From: Ornithinibacillus salinisoli
Lineage (GTDB): Bacteria; Bacillota; Bacilli; Bacillales; Amphibacillaceae
Length of the DNA: 64,000 bases
Reading direction: 5' to 3' (one strand)
Assembly (NCBI RefSeq): GCF_042682545.1
Contig: NZ_JBHUHQ010000015.1
In this document: in pieces, positions 17,138 through 25,462 of the stretch
Numbering within the stretch: the first letter of the stretch is position 1
Layout of the letters: the number at the start of each line of letters is the position of its first letter
Notes under the pieces: model-generated
What the model saw: only the letters and a program-made list of their open reading frames with translations
Told to the model about the DNA's origin: nothing
The model's database searches: none
Position numbers and translations under genes: made by a program

Positions 17138-19243
17138 GTGGTATTAGATAAAAGACGCGCGTACTTGTTATCTGTCATCATGCAAGAATCCGAACCAGTT
17201 CAGGCCAAAGTTTTATCTGAGAGTATAGGTGTTTCGCAACGTACTATTTATTACGACTTGCAACATCTTAATGATTGGTTAATAGAACAGCAGCTCGAGC
17301 CGATTCAAAATATTTATGGTAAGGGATATGATTTACCGGAGACTTCACGGTCTAATTTGAAAACACAAGGTATTCAGGTTACTGAGGAGTATGATTATCA
17401 ATTTTCTGAGATAGAAAGAAACTTTTTACTTATTGTTAAGCTATTGTCAGAAAATGCGCCATCCACGATGAAACAATTTATGGAATTAACCCAAATGAGT
17501 CGTGGAACAGTAGTGAAGGATTTGCAAAAGGTAAAACAAAAAATGCTTAAGCATGGATTAGACTTAATTTATTCCCGCCCTAAAGGTTATCAAATTAAAG
17601 GGGTAGAAGAAAATAAACGAAAGCTTCTTTCTGATGTACTCTCCTATACTTTTTTAAACAAGGAGTCGGAGGTATTTCGCTCTAAAGTTTATGATCTGCT
17701 TTATCCTTATGCTGAACAAAGGAATGACACGATTCATGAACGGGAAGAAATTTTGGCCATTATTGGTGAAGCGGAAAGGGAGCTTGGTCTCTCGTTAACG
17801 GATGAAATGGTTGAAATTTTATCGATCCAGTTAATTGTTGTTATGAAGCGTGTGAATGCACAGCAATTGATTATCATCGATCCAGAAGAGAAGAATGTCT
17901 TAAGGGAGTCAGCGTATTTTCAAGCATCCCAGTTTATTGCGGAAAAATTATTGTCACGGTTTCACGTTGAAATACCAGATGATGAAAAATGTTTTATTAC
18001 AATGCATTTGCTTGGTTCGAAAGTGCATCACGATGATTTTAGTACGTATTCCGAAAGAGAGCTTTCGGGATTGCAAAAAGTTGTGGAGAGAATGGTTACT
18101 GATTTTCAAAATAATGCTTGTGTCATATTTGATGATCGAAAGGGACTTGAAAAAAATTTAATTTCCCATATTAAACCAACGTATTATCGACTAAAGTACG
18201 GGGTTAACTATTCGAATCAGCTGACAGAAAGCATCAAAACTAATTACATTGATATCTTTCATTTTACGAGACAAGTTATTATGCATCTGGAGTATTATGT
18301 TGGAAAATCGATTCCCGAGGATGAAATTGCCTATATCGCACTGCATTTTGGTGGTTGGTTAACGAAAGAAAAGAAACAAGTAAATGTCAACTATAGGGCG
18401 ATCATTGTTTGTGAAAATGGAATTGGCACATCGAATATGCTTAAAACACAATTGGAAAGTTTAATTGCTGGTTTAGACGTTGTAACGATTCAATCTATTC
18501 GAGAGTTTAATGTAAATCGTCAAGAAGTAGACGTCATATTTTCAACCAATTTCATAATGGAAAAAGAAGTTCCGGTTATCCATGTTCCTGCCATTTTATC
18601 TAATATGGATAAAGAACGTATTCTCCAACAGGTGAATGATTTGTTTGGGCTAGAGTCCGCGGAATATGATGAGTCGAAAAATTTCATTGATATGATCGAA
18701 CAATATGCATCCATACACGACGAATTAGGGTTAAAAGCGGCACTAACTAAACTATTAAAAGAACGAATACATCAAGCGAAGGAGGTACGAAAACCATTGC
18801 TTCATGAATTATTGACAGAAAAGACGATCCAGGTAAAAACAAGTGTGTCCGACTGGGAAGAAGCTATTCGAGAAGCAGCAGCACCATTACTTTCAGAAAA
18901 GGTAATTCGACCGGAATATGTGCAAGCAATGATTGATAATGTACATGAATTGGGGCCGTATATTGTAATCGCTCCAAATATTGCTCTTCCACATGCTCGA
19001 CCGGAATCAGGTGTAGAACGACTAGGGATGAGTTTTCTCAAGTTGGATGAGCCGGTATATTTTTCCGATAAAGAAAAGCACAGGGTACAGTTAATTATCG
19101 TATTAGCTGCAATTGATAACGAGACACATTTAAAAGCCTTATCTCAGTTAACCGAGCTATTATCCAATGAGACTAATGTTAAAAGATTGATAGATTCGAA
19201 CAAAACCGAAGAAGTTCTAGAAATCATACACCAAATAAATTAA
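17138..19243 (+). CDS. PRD/PTS-domain transcriptional regulator with EIIA domain (BglG/MtlR-type)
   Basis: 701 residues, GTG start with AAAGGAT upstream. Domains in order: HTH_11 DNA-binding (about 1-65, LSESIGVSQRTIYYDLQHL), a second winged helix (about 80-150), two PTS regulation domains (about 180-405) with conserved His residues, an EIIB-like domain (about 410-500, CENGIGTSN with Cys425) and an EIIA domain (about 555-700) with the phosphorylatable His in LPHARPE (His619). It presumably activates the operon in response to PTS flux, and the EIIA domain may also be the phosphoryl donor for the following EIIB, since no separate EIIA gene is present. The next gene starts 12 bases later. Confidence 0.92.
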   Translation: MVLDKRRAYLLSVIMQESEPVQAKVLSESIGVSQRTIYYDLQHLNDWLIEQQLEPIQNIYGKGYDLPETSRSNLKTQGIQVTEEYDYQFSEIERNFLLIVKLLSENAPSTMKQFMELTQMSRGTVVKDLQKVKQKMLKHGLDLIYSRPKGYQIKGVEENKRKLLSDVLSYTFLNKESEVFRSKVYDLLYPYAEQRNDTIHEREEILAIIGEAERELGLSLTDEMVEILSIQLIVVMKRVNAQQLIIIDPEEKNVLRESAYFQASQFIAEKLLSRFHVEIPDDEKCFITMHLLGSKVHHDDFSTYSERELSGLQKVVERMVTDFQNNACVIFDDRKGLEKNLISHIKPTYYRLKYGVNYSNQLTESIKTNYIDIFHFTRQVIMHLEYYVGKSIPEDEIAYIALHFGGWLTKEKKQVNVNYRAIIVCENGIGTSNMLKTQLESLIAGLDVVTIQSIREFNVNRQEVDVIFSTNFIMEKEVPVIHVPAILSNMDKERILQQVNDLFGLESAEYDESKNFIDMIEQYASIHDELGLKAALTKLLKERIHQAKEVRKPLLHELLTEKTIQVKTSVSDWEEAIREAAAPLLSEKVIRPEYVQAMIDNVHELGPYIVIAPNIALPHARPESGVERLGMSFLKLDEPVYFSDKEKHRVQLIIVLAAIDNETHLKALSQLTELLSNETNVKRLIDSNKTEEVLEIIHQIN

Positions 19244-19255
19244 GGGGGAATTACA

Positions 19256-19522
19256 ATGAAGAAAATATTAGTAGTTTGTGGAAACGGATTAGGAAGTAGC
19301 ATGATTGTGGAGATGAATGTTAATGCCATTTTAAAGGATTTAGGAAAAGAAGCAGCCGTTTCTCATACGGACCTAGCATCTGCCAAAACAGAACAAGCTG
19401 ACTTGTATTTGGGATCTGAAGATATTGTGCAAAGCTTGGAAGATGGGACGAAAAATGTTGTTAAATTGAAAAATTTAATGGATAAAAATGAATTACGTGA
19501 AGCTATAGAAAGCAATGTGTAA
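19256..19522 (+). CDS. ulaB: PTS ascorbate-type EIIB
   Basis: 88 residues, typical for the lactose/ascorbate EIIB fold. The active-site Cys is residue 8 in VVCGNGLGSSMI. It passes phosphate from EIIA to the sugar entering through EIIC. Placed between the regulator and the UlaA-type EIIC with strong ribosome binding sites on both. The substrate is ascorbate by family resemblance, but no ascorbate-catabolic enzymes (UlaD-G) are in the window, so a different polyol or sugar acid is possible. Confidence 0.88.
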   Translation: MKKILVVCGNGLGSSMIVEMNVNAILKDLGKEAAVSHTDLASAKTEQADLYLGSEDIVQSLEDGTKNVVKLKNLMDKNELREAIESNV

Positions 19523-19549
19523 AAAACTGAAGAAGGGAGAGAATTAAAG

Positions 19550-20914
19550 ATGGTAGATTTAATAATGAATGATATCTTAGGAACTCCAGCCATACTCGTT
19601 GGATTGTTCGCCCTCGTTGGTTTAGTGGCACAACGAAAGAATATCGCTGATGTTGTTTCAGGGACATTAAAAACAATTATGGGATTTGTTATTTTAAATG
19701 CAGGGGCAAATGTTATTGTTCTTGCACTTGGTCAATTTTCAAGTATGTTTAATGAAGCATTTAATGTTGATGGAGTTATTCCCAACAATGAGGCGATTGT
19801 GGCAGTAGCGCAACAAAGCTTTGGTACAGAAACAGCTATGATAATGTTATTTGGTATGATTGTAAATATATTACTTGCTAGATTTACGCCTTATAAATAT
19901 ATCTTTTTAACAGGTCACCATACCATGTTTATGGCTTGTATGATTGGCGTTATCTTGACGACAGGCGGAATTACTGGCGTGACATTGATTGTTGTTGGAT
20001 CAATCATTTTAGGTTCATTGATGGTACTCTCTCCAGCAATGTTACAACCTTTCACTCGTAAAATTACAGGATCTGATGATTTTGCAATTGGTCATTTTGG
20101 TTCTGTGGGTTACTTTGTTTCAGCTTTAGTTGGTAAAGCAGTAGGAAAAAATTCAAAATCAACAGAGGAATTAAAAGTACCAAAATCACTTGGATTCCTT
20201 CGTGATACTTCTGTATCTGTTTCGTTAACAATGGCAATTCTGTTCTTTGTTGTAGCTGGTTTTGCTGGACCGGCATTTATTGAATCAGAATTAAGTGGTG
20301 GGCAAAACTTCCTTGTTTTTGCTTTCTTACAAGGTTTAACTTTTGCTGCTGGTGTATACATTATCCTATCCGGGGTTCGTATGCTACTAGGTGAAATTGT
20401 TCCTGCATTTAAAGGGGTTGCAGATAAAATTGTTCCAAATGCAAAACCTGCATTGGACTGTCCGGCTATTTTCCCTTTTGCTGGGAACGCTGTAATAATT
20501 GGATTCTTATTTAGTTTCATTGCTGGATTAATTAGTATGTTTTTATTGCCACTATTTGGCTTGAAAGTTATTGTCCCAGGATTAGTACCTCATTTCTTCA
20601 CTGGTGCTGCAGCTGGTGTGTTTGGAAATGCTACAGGCGGACGAAGAGGTGCAGTTATCGGTTCAATGGCCAATGGGTTTTTAATTAGCTTCCTACCTGC
20701 ATTGCTATTACCTGTACTTGGAACATTAGGATTCGAAGGAACTACATTCGGAGATGCAGACTTTGGCGTTGTTGGGATTGTTCTCGGTAATCTCATTAAC
20801 CTTATCCAATCCAATCTACTATATATCGTCGTAGTGTTTGCTATCCTAATCGTGCTATATGCACTTGGATGGAAGAAAATGAGAAAAGTAGAAAAAGAAA
20901 CAAAAGCAGCTTAA
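19550..20914 (+). CDS. ulaA: PTS ascorbate-type EIIC permease
   Basis: 454 residues, about eleven membrane segments, same length as UlaA. Characteristic family stretches: VSGTLKTIMGFVILNAGA near the start, FLTGHHTMFMACMIG around 125, GEIVPAFKGVADKIVPNAKP around 285 and HFFTGAAAGVFGNATGGRRG around 350. GGGAGAG lies before the ATG. Last gene of the PTS operon; the class A palindrome 10 bases downstream with a T run probably terminates it. Confidence 0.93.
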   Translation: MVDLIMNDILGTPAILVGLFALVGLVAQRKNIADVVSGTLKTIMGFVILNAGANVIVLALGQFSSMFNEAFNVDGVIPNNEAIVAVAQQSFGTETAMIMLFGMIVNILLARFTPYKYIFLTGHHTMFMACMIGVILTTGGITGVTLIVVGSIILGSLMVLSPAMLQPFTRKITGSDDFAIGHFGSVGYFVSALVGKAVGKNSKSTEELKVPKSLGFLRDTSVSVSLTMAILFFVVAGFAGPAFIESELSGGQNFLVFAFLQGLTFAAGVYIILSGVRMLLGEIVPAFKGVADKIVPNAKPALDCPAIFPFAGNAVIIGFLFSFIAGLISMFLLPLFGLKVIVPGLVPHFFTGAAAGVFGNATGGRRGAVIGSMANGFLISFLPALLLPVLGTLGFEGTTFGDADFGVVGIVLGNLINLIQSNLLYIVVVFAILIVLYALGWKKMRKVEKETKAA

Positions 20915-20923
20915 ATTTATTTA

Positions 20924-20964
20924 GGTGCCTGTTACTTGTCAATTTTTGACAAGTGGCAGGCACC
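20924..20964. repeat. REP-like palindrome, class A, likely terminator
   Basis: 41-bp palindrome with two changes from the copy at 2326 (GTTAC and GTGGC in the arms), immediately followed by a T run, 10 bases after the EIIC stop. Confidence 0.9.
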
Positions 20965-20992
20965 TTTTTTGGTTGGGGAGGGGAGAGGGGAG

Positions 20993-21042
20993 GGTGCCTG
21001 TCCCCGACATTTTCCGACAGAATGCGGGAGGTGACAGGCACC
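20993..21042. repeat. REP-like palindrome, class C
   Basis: 50 bp: GGTGCCTGTCCCC, the centre GACATTTTCCGACA...TGCGGG, then AGGTGACAGGCACC. It lies only 28 bases from the class A copy in the same gap. The rest of 21043-21305 is AT-rich with no gene; a weak TTGACT at 21163 with TATTGA 18 bases on could be the promoter for the secreted-protein operon. Confidence 0.85.
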
Positions 21043-21305
21043 ATTACCTAGTCTATGGCGAAATAGTACTAGTGTGTTTTTGTGGTATTGTTACATTTTG
21101 TTTGGTTGTTCTACTTGTTTCGTGTTTTAGTTTGTAAATTATTTAGGGTAATTTGTAATAATTTGACTTTTATCCAACTTTTTAACTATTGAATAATTGG
21201 TGATTTGTTCTGATTTTAAATTTAGAATTTTTTGTTAATGTAGGTACAGAGAGATAGAGAACGTAGAAATGGTCGATATTTCACAAGACGAAAGGATCGG
21301 TGGTA

Positions 21306-21719
21306 GTGAAAAAAGTAATAGTATGTATTTTAGTAACCTGGTTTGTTTTACTTTTTACTGCGATCAATACTCATGCGACTAATAGAGATAGCAGCCTATT
21401 AGAAGATTTTTTGAAGGAAGTTGAAGAGGTATTAGCGGTTCAAAGGATTGTGATCCAGGATGTATTTCTAGATCAGAATGAACTTTCATTAAAAGGGAGG
21501 GAAGAAGATTTAAGAGATTTTTTGAAAAAAGTTAGTTCGGAAAAAAATAGTAATCTGGAAAATTATCAGCAGGGGTACCTTTCTCGTTTAACGAAAGCGA
21601 AAAACACCTTGATGGAAAGAAACCTCGAGGATTTTGAAAAAAAGAAAGAAGAAGAACTTCGTACAGAAATTGGACAAGATGTGGAGGATTATTTGGAAGA
21701 GTTACTTAATGAAAAATAA
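21306..21719 (+). CDS. Small secreted charged helical protein
   Basis: 137 residues from the GTG at 21306 (AAAGGA nine bases upstream; the GTG at 21300 is too close). Signal peptide of about 22 residues (VIVCILVTWFVLLFTAINTHA). The mature part is very rich in Glu, Lys and Leu and predicted almost wholly helical (LLEDFLKEVEEVLAVQ, NLEDFEKKKEEELRTEIG). No family recognised. First of four same-strand genes ending in a signal peptidase, with a 19-base gap to the next start. Confidence 0.75.
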   Translation: MKKVIVCILVTWFVLLFTAINTHATNRDSSLLEDFLKEVEEVLAVQRIVIQDVFLDQNELSLKGREEDLRDFLKKVSSEKNSNLENYQQGYLSRLTKAKNTLMERNLEDFEKKKEEELRTEIGQDVEDYLEELLNEK

Positions 21720-21738
21720 TAAAAATGAGAGGGAGTTT

Positions 21739-22527
21739 ATGAAAATGAAATTAGGCTTAGGAACAATGAAAGGGAAAATTGTTGCCGGTGTATTGGTTGC
21801 AGGAGTTATTTCAGGTACTGGAGTTGCTTTTGCAAATACAGATGCGGGGGAAAACCTAAGGCAATGGTATAATGGCATGTTTAATCAAACTGTAGATAAT
21901 ATTGAGGGTGAAGTGACTGAGTATGGTGAGAGTCGAATGCCTGAATTGATGGAGGAGTATGAAGGATTAAAGTCAGAGGCAGAGCTGGAAATCGATTTGA
22001 CAAGAGATATGGAAACGAATGAGTCATTGGAAGAAATATTGGCTGCGAAGATGAGTCATATTCAATCATTGGATGCAGAGCAACAAGAGATCTTAGAGAA
22101 TATTGGATTGGAGTTTTATAACGTTTACTTGGATGGATTTTTTGAAATTCAGCGTTTACAAGGAGAAGGTCTAGAGTATGCGACGAACGATTTAACAGCG
22201 TTTACGGATGAAGTTGGACAAGCATCTGTAGATCAAATGACTACTGATTTAAACACAGCAAGAGACGAAGCTGTAACTGATTTAGAGGATGCGATACGTG
22301 AAGCACAAGAAGCATTGACAGCTGAATTAGAAAACCAAGAAGAGATTATCACTCGTAATTTAATTCAACAAGTAGATTGGCATATTAATGATTTACGTAC
22401 GACTGTTACGGAGCTTTTAAATGGCCTAGTAGAGGAGCAACAAGCAATTATTGTAGCTGCTGCAGAGGAATTGGAAGCTGACGCTTTAGAAGCATTAGAT
22501 GAAGTAGTTTCTGGTATTAACGAATAA
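21739..22527 (+). CDS. Secreted coiled-coil protein, larger member of the cassette
   Basis: 262 residues from the ATG at 21739 (GAGGGAG seven bases upstream); an earlier in-frame ATG at 21634 lies inside the previous gene. Signal peptide about 1-34 ends GTGVAFANT. The mature protein begins DAGENLRQWYNGMFNQTVDNIEGEV and is acidic and helical throughout, with repeated Glu/Leu/Ala heptads (about 150-260). The mature start resembles that of the next protein (DIGAMLTGWFDRKTEESIGEIEEV), so the two are diverged paralogues. I know no characterised homologue; a surface or matrix component is a guess. Confidence 0.75.
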   Translation: MKMKLGLGTMKGKIVAGVLVAGVISGTGVAFANTDAGENLRQWYNGMFNQTVDNIEGEVTEYGESRMPELMEEYEGLKSEAELEIDLTRDMETNESLEEILAAKMSHIQSLDAEQQEILENIGLEFYNVYLDGFFEIQRLQGEGLEYATNDLTAFTDEVGQASVDQMTTDLNTARDEAVTDLEDAIREAQEALTAELENQEEIITRNLIQQVDWHINDLRTTVTELLNGLVEEQQAIIVAAAEELEADALEALDEVVSGINE

Positions 22528-22539
22528 AAATATGGGTGA

Positions 22540-22563
22540 GCCCCACCACTTATGTGGTGGGGC
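22540..22563 (+). promoter_or_regulatory. Intercistronic GC-rich stem-loop without T run
   Basis: A perfect 10-bp stem GCCCCACCAC / GTGGTGGGGC with a TTAT loop, 12 bases after one stop codon and shortly before the next AAAGGAGG. With no T run it is more likely an mRNA-stabilising or partial-attenuation element that sets expression differences within the operon than a terminator. Confidence 0.7.
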
Positions 22564-22586
22564 ATCACTATAAAGGAGGTTAATTG

Positions 22587-23036
22587 ATGATGCATCGTAA
22601 ACTAACAAAAATTGTAGTTGGAGCTCTTTTTTTAATAGTTGTCCTTGGTAGCAGCTTTACAATTGTTTTTGCTGATCAAGATATTGGAGCAATGTTAACA
22701 GGGTGGTTTGATCGGAAAACGGAGGAATCTATTGGCGAGATAGAAGAAGTTGTATGGAATGAACAAGAGAATCAAACAAATCGTTTAAAAGAAGAGTTGC
22801 GATTGGCAATTGATGCTGCTGAACAACAGTTGGATGAATTTGTAGAAGCAGAAAAAAAACAGCGAGTGGAAGAATTGGAAAGGTATTCAGATGAATTAGT
22901 GAATGAGATGGATATTGATAACTCTGCATTGGAGAGTGAGATACAAGCAGAATTAGACCGCATTTTGAATGAGGCGAAGGATGAGATGGAGCTACTACTA
23001 GAAAATGAATACGAGGAGCATGGTGGTGAGGAATAA
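22587..23036 (+). CDS. Secreted coiled-coil protein, smaller member of the cassette
   Basis: 149 residues from the ATG at 22587 (AAAGGAGG eight bases upstream; a TTG at 22584 and an ATG at 22590 are alternatives). Signal peptide about 1-30 ends TIVFADQ. The mature part is acidic and helical (RLKEELRLAIDAAEQQLDEF). Shares the D-x-G-x-x-L-x-x-W-F beginning with the preceding protein. Its stop overlaps the signal peptidase start (TAATG), which ties its translation to that enzyme. Confidence 0.75.
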   Translation: MMHRKLTKIVVGALFLIVVLGSSFTIVFADQDIGAMLTGWFDRKTEESIGEIEEVVWNEQENQTNRLKEELRLAIDAAEQQLDEFVEAEKKQRVEELERYSDELVNEMDIDNSALESEIQAELDRILNEAKDEMELLLENEYEEHGGEE

Positions 23037-23632
23037 TGAGTAGAAATACAAAAGAAAGCGTATCGGTATCTGAGGTTGAAGAGGAATTAGAGGAAGAAGG
23101 CAGTGGAAAAAGTAAGAAAGCTAATCAACAGCAAGGGAAGAAGTCTAGCGTGATGAGCTGGGTTATCTTTGGATTGATATTGCTAAGTGTATTTTTGCTA
23201 TTTCGTAATATTATAGGTTTTACTGTGATTGCTGGGAATTCCATGAATCCGACATTGGAGGAAAATGACGTATTACTAATGAGTGGTTTTTTTTATGACA
23301 TTGAACGTAATGATGTTATTGTTTATCGCGATGAAAACGGATTTGATGTGATTAAACGAGTAATTGGAATGCCCAATGAAACAATTGAGATTAGAGATGG
23401 GATCGTGTTTGTGAATGGTATTCCAATGGATGAGAGCTTTGTAATGGGAACACCCAATGATTTGGAAGTAACGGAGGTTAGTGAAAATACATATTTTTTA
23501 ATTGGTGATAATAGACAGCCTGGAGCAAGCTTGGATAGTAGAGACAGTGAAGTCGGTACGATAGCGGAAGAGCAAATTAAAGGGGAAATAGTACTATCCG
23601 TATTTCCACTTGGAGGTATAAAAGCAGAATAA
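23036..23632 (+). CDS. Signal peptidase I, P-type
   Basis: 198 residues. An acidic then basic cytoplasmic N-terminus (about 1-40, including EVEEELEEEGSG) precedes one membrane anchor (about 41-62), then the extracytoplasmic S26 catalytic domain. The Ser/Lys dyad is visible: Ser69 in GNSMNPT and Lys107 in VIKRVIGMPNE; box E is GDNRQPGASLDSR. The Lys makes it the ordinary bacterial P-type, not the SipW ER-type. Translationally coupled to the upstream secreted-protein gene, so it is probably dedicated to processing the three cassette proteins. Stop codon lies two bases before a class C palindrome. Confidence 0.92.
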   Translation: MSRNTKESVSVSEVEEELEEEGSGKSKKANQQQGKKSSVMSWVIFGLILLSVFLLFRNIIGFTVIAGNSMNPTLEENDVLLMSGFFYDIERNDVIVYRDENGFDVIKRVIGMPNETIEIRDGIVFVNGIPMDESFVMGTPNDLEVTEVSENTYFLIGDNRQPGASLDSRDSEVGTIAEEQIKGEIVLSVFPLGGIKAE

Positions 23633-23634
23633 AA

Positions 23635-23683
23635 GGTGCCTGTCACCGGCATTTTTCGACAAAAACCGGGTGGTGACAGGCAC
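23635..23683. repeat. REP-like palindrome, class C
   Basis: 49 bp with left arm GGTGCCTGTCACC, centre GGCATTTTTCGACA...CCGGG and right arm GGTGACAGGCAC, directly after the signal peptidase stop. The following 23684-23913 is very AT-rich with no gene; it must hold the glpX promoter but I could not assign one box pair confidently. Confidence 0.85.
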
Positions 23684-23913
23684 ATGGAATAAATTCCCTA
23701 TTAAATTTGATAGATTCTATTGTTGTATACTATTGGTTATTTGTTATATACTATATTAAGTTATTTATTCGTTAGATAAATTAATGGTTGTTGAATTACG
23801 GTATTAATGTATCATAATATCTGTTATTTACGTTATACTATATTATTCGTTTTTTAATAGTTTACAAGTAAATAAGAAATAACAATCAAGACTAACATAA
23901 GGGAGTTTTATAG

Positions 23914-24855
23914 GTGGAACATTTACTAAAAGATTTTCTTCAAGTAACGGAACGAGCTGCGGTTGCAACGTTACCTTGGATAGGAAAAGGTAATAAAATC
24001 GAAGCAGACCAAGCGGCAACTACTTCTATGCGAGAGAACTTAAAGCAAATCGAAATGCAAGGTGTCATTGTTATTGGTGAAGGTGAAATTGATGAGGCAC
24101 CAATGCTATTTATAGGTGAAAAAGTTGGTAACGGAAATGGGGAAGCAGTTGACATCGCAGTAGATCCGATTGATGGAACGACTCCAGTATCAGAAGGAAA
24201 CGATAATGGGATTGCGGTTATAGCGGCGGCGCCAAAAGGTACACTTTTACATGCACCGGACATGTACATGGAAAAACTTGCTGTAGGACCGGAAGCTGTA
24301 GGGAAAATTGATATTGATGCACCACTTATAGAAAACTTACATCAAGTTGCAAAGGCGAAAGGTAAAAAAATTTCAGAGATGAATGTATTTGTTCAGGATA
24401 GGCCAAGACATGAAGAAGCCGTTCGCATTATGAGAGAAGCGGGTGCAACTGTTCATTTATTTCGTGATGGAGATGTTTTGCGTGCGATCACACCAAGTAT
24501 GAAGGATATGGACATGGATATGTTTTATAATATTGGCGGTGCACCAGAGGGAGTACTATCAGCAGTTGCAATAAAATGTCTCGGTGGTGAGATGCAAGCG
24601 AAATTATCGTTTAGAAACGAAGAAGAGTATGATCGTTGTTTGAAAATGGGAATAAAAAATCCAAAAGCTGCATTGAAGCATCATCAATTAGTAGCATCAA
24701 ACCAAGGAATTTTTGTTGCAACAGCAATTACGGATACATTGTTCTTAAAAGGCATACGTGATGATAATGATGAGCTTGTGACCGAAACACTTGTAATAGA
24801 TGGTATGACGAAAGAATGGAAGAAAATCAAAACAGATCAATTTGTTAATGTCTAA
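23914..24855 (+). CDS. glpX: Fructose-1,6-bisphosphatase, class II
   Basis: 313 residues, GTG start with AAGGGAG upstream. Gluconeogenic hydrolysis of fructose-1,6-bisphosphate to fructose-6-phosphate in the cytoplasm. Lithium-sensitive phosphatase fold with motifs GEGEIDEAPML and VDPIDGTTPVSEG near residues 55-95, the substrate-binding RDGDVLRAI near 190 and GGAPEGVLSAVA near 210. Length fits GlpX. Monocistronic, with a strong terminator behind it. Confidence 0.95.
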   Translation: MEHLLKDFLQVTERAAVATLPWIGKGNKIEADQAATTSMRENLKQIEMQGVIVIGEGEIDEAPMLFIGEKVGNGNGEAVDIAVDPIDGTTPVSEGNDNGIAVIAAAPKGTLLHAPDMYMEKLAVGPEAVGKIDIDAPLIENLHQVAKAKGKKISEMNVFVQDRPRHEEAVRIMREAGATVHLFRDGDVLRAITPSMKDMDMDMFYNIGGAPEGVLSAVAIKCLGGEMQAKLSFRNEEEYDRCLKMGIKNPKAALKHHQLVASNQGIFVATAITDTLFLKGIRDDNDELVTETLVIDGMTKEWKKIKTDQFVNV

Positions 24856-24865
24856 TCATATGATG

Positions 24866-24906
24866 AACAACCTTTCATGAACTAGTCACATGAAAGGTTG
24901 TTTTTT
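24866..24906 (+). terminator. glpX terminator
   Basis: 14-bp stem AACAACCTTTCATG (24866-24879) / CATGAAAGGTTGTT (24889-24902), closing into a run of T residues. Confidence 0.92.
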
Positions 24907-24958
24907 ACGTTAAAGTGTAAATAATAAGATTGATAGAATTACACTGGATAGATGAAAA

Positions 24959-24986
24959 CGACATAAATCGACAGGTGACAGGCACC
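24959..24986. repeat. Half REP-like element at a gene end
   Basis: CGACATAAATCGACA then GGTGACAGGCACC. Its last base is the first base of the CTA that is the reverse-strand stop codon of the CHY zinc finger gene. Confidence 0.75.
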
Positions 24987-25303
24987 TAATTAACTTCAAA
25001 ATAAAGGTGATAATGCGTTTGGCAGCCTTCGTTAAATAGGGAATTGCAGTTGACGCATTTACTTGTTTGCATGTATTCATTAATCGTATGTTCGTAGCGA
25101 CACACTCCACATAATATAGCCTGTATATCAAAATCCTGTTTTGGCCAGGGAGTTATGGGATGCTGTTCACACTCCTGGTGACACATGTAGCATGGGTAGT
25201 ATTTATTACAACATTTAAATTTAATAGCTATAATATCAGTCTGTGAATGATAGTGTATACACCGGGTTTCACGGTCCACTAGCTGCCCATATACCTTTTC
25301 CAA
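24986..25303 (-). CDS. CHY zinc finger protein
   Basis: 105 residues, TTG start with AGGAGGG six bases upstream. Nearly all of the protein is a Cys/His-rich zinc-binding domain of CHY type: RCIHYHS, KCCNKYYPCYMCHQECEQH, LCGVCRYEH, and CVNCNSLFNEGCQTHYHLYF. Bacterial stand-alone CHY finger proteins are widespread but their role is not established. The stop codon overlaps a half palindrome. Confidence 0.88.
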   Translation of the reverse strand: MEKVYGQLVDRETRCIHYHSQTDIIAIKFKCCNKYYPCYMCHQECEQHPITPWPKQDFDIQAILCGVCRYEHTINEYMQTSKCVNCNSLFNEGCQTHYHLYFEVN

Positions 25304-25433
25304 TTTTGACCCTCCTGCTCGTGAAAAATCCTTAATAGAAATTGCTATTCACAGTGTACTATATGAAGTGATTCACGAATAGTGGAAAGCAAAAAGGATA
25401 ATTCTATCAAGTGAAATGACGCATTGACAAATA

Positions 25434-25462
25434 ACGACAAAAACCGACGGGTGACAGGCACC
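25434..25462. repeat. Half REP-like element at a gene end
   Basis: CGACAAAAACCGAC then GGGTGACAGGCACC. It touches the reverse-strand stop codon (25463-25465) of the HpaB-like gene, and the junction CTAATTA is the same as at the CHY gene end. Confidence 0.75.

Noticed and set aside
23036..23632. SipW-type (ER-type) signal peptidase and a true TasA operon
   Set aside because: The catalytic dyad is Ser69/Lys107, so the enzyme is P-type, and the secreted partners show no TasA/camelysin similarity that I can see.
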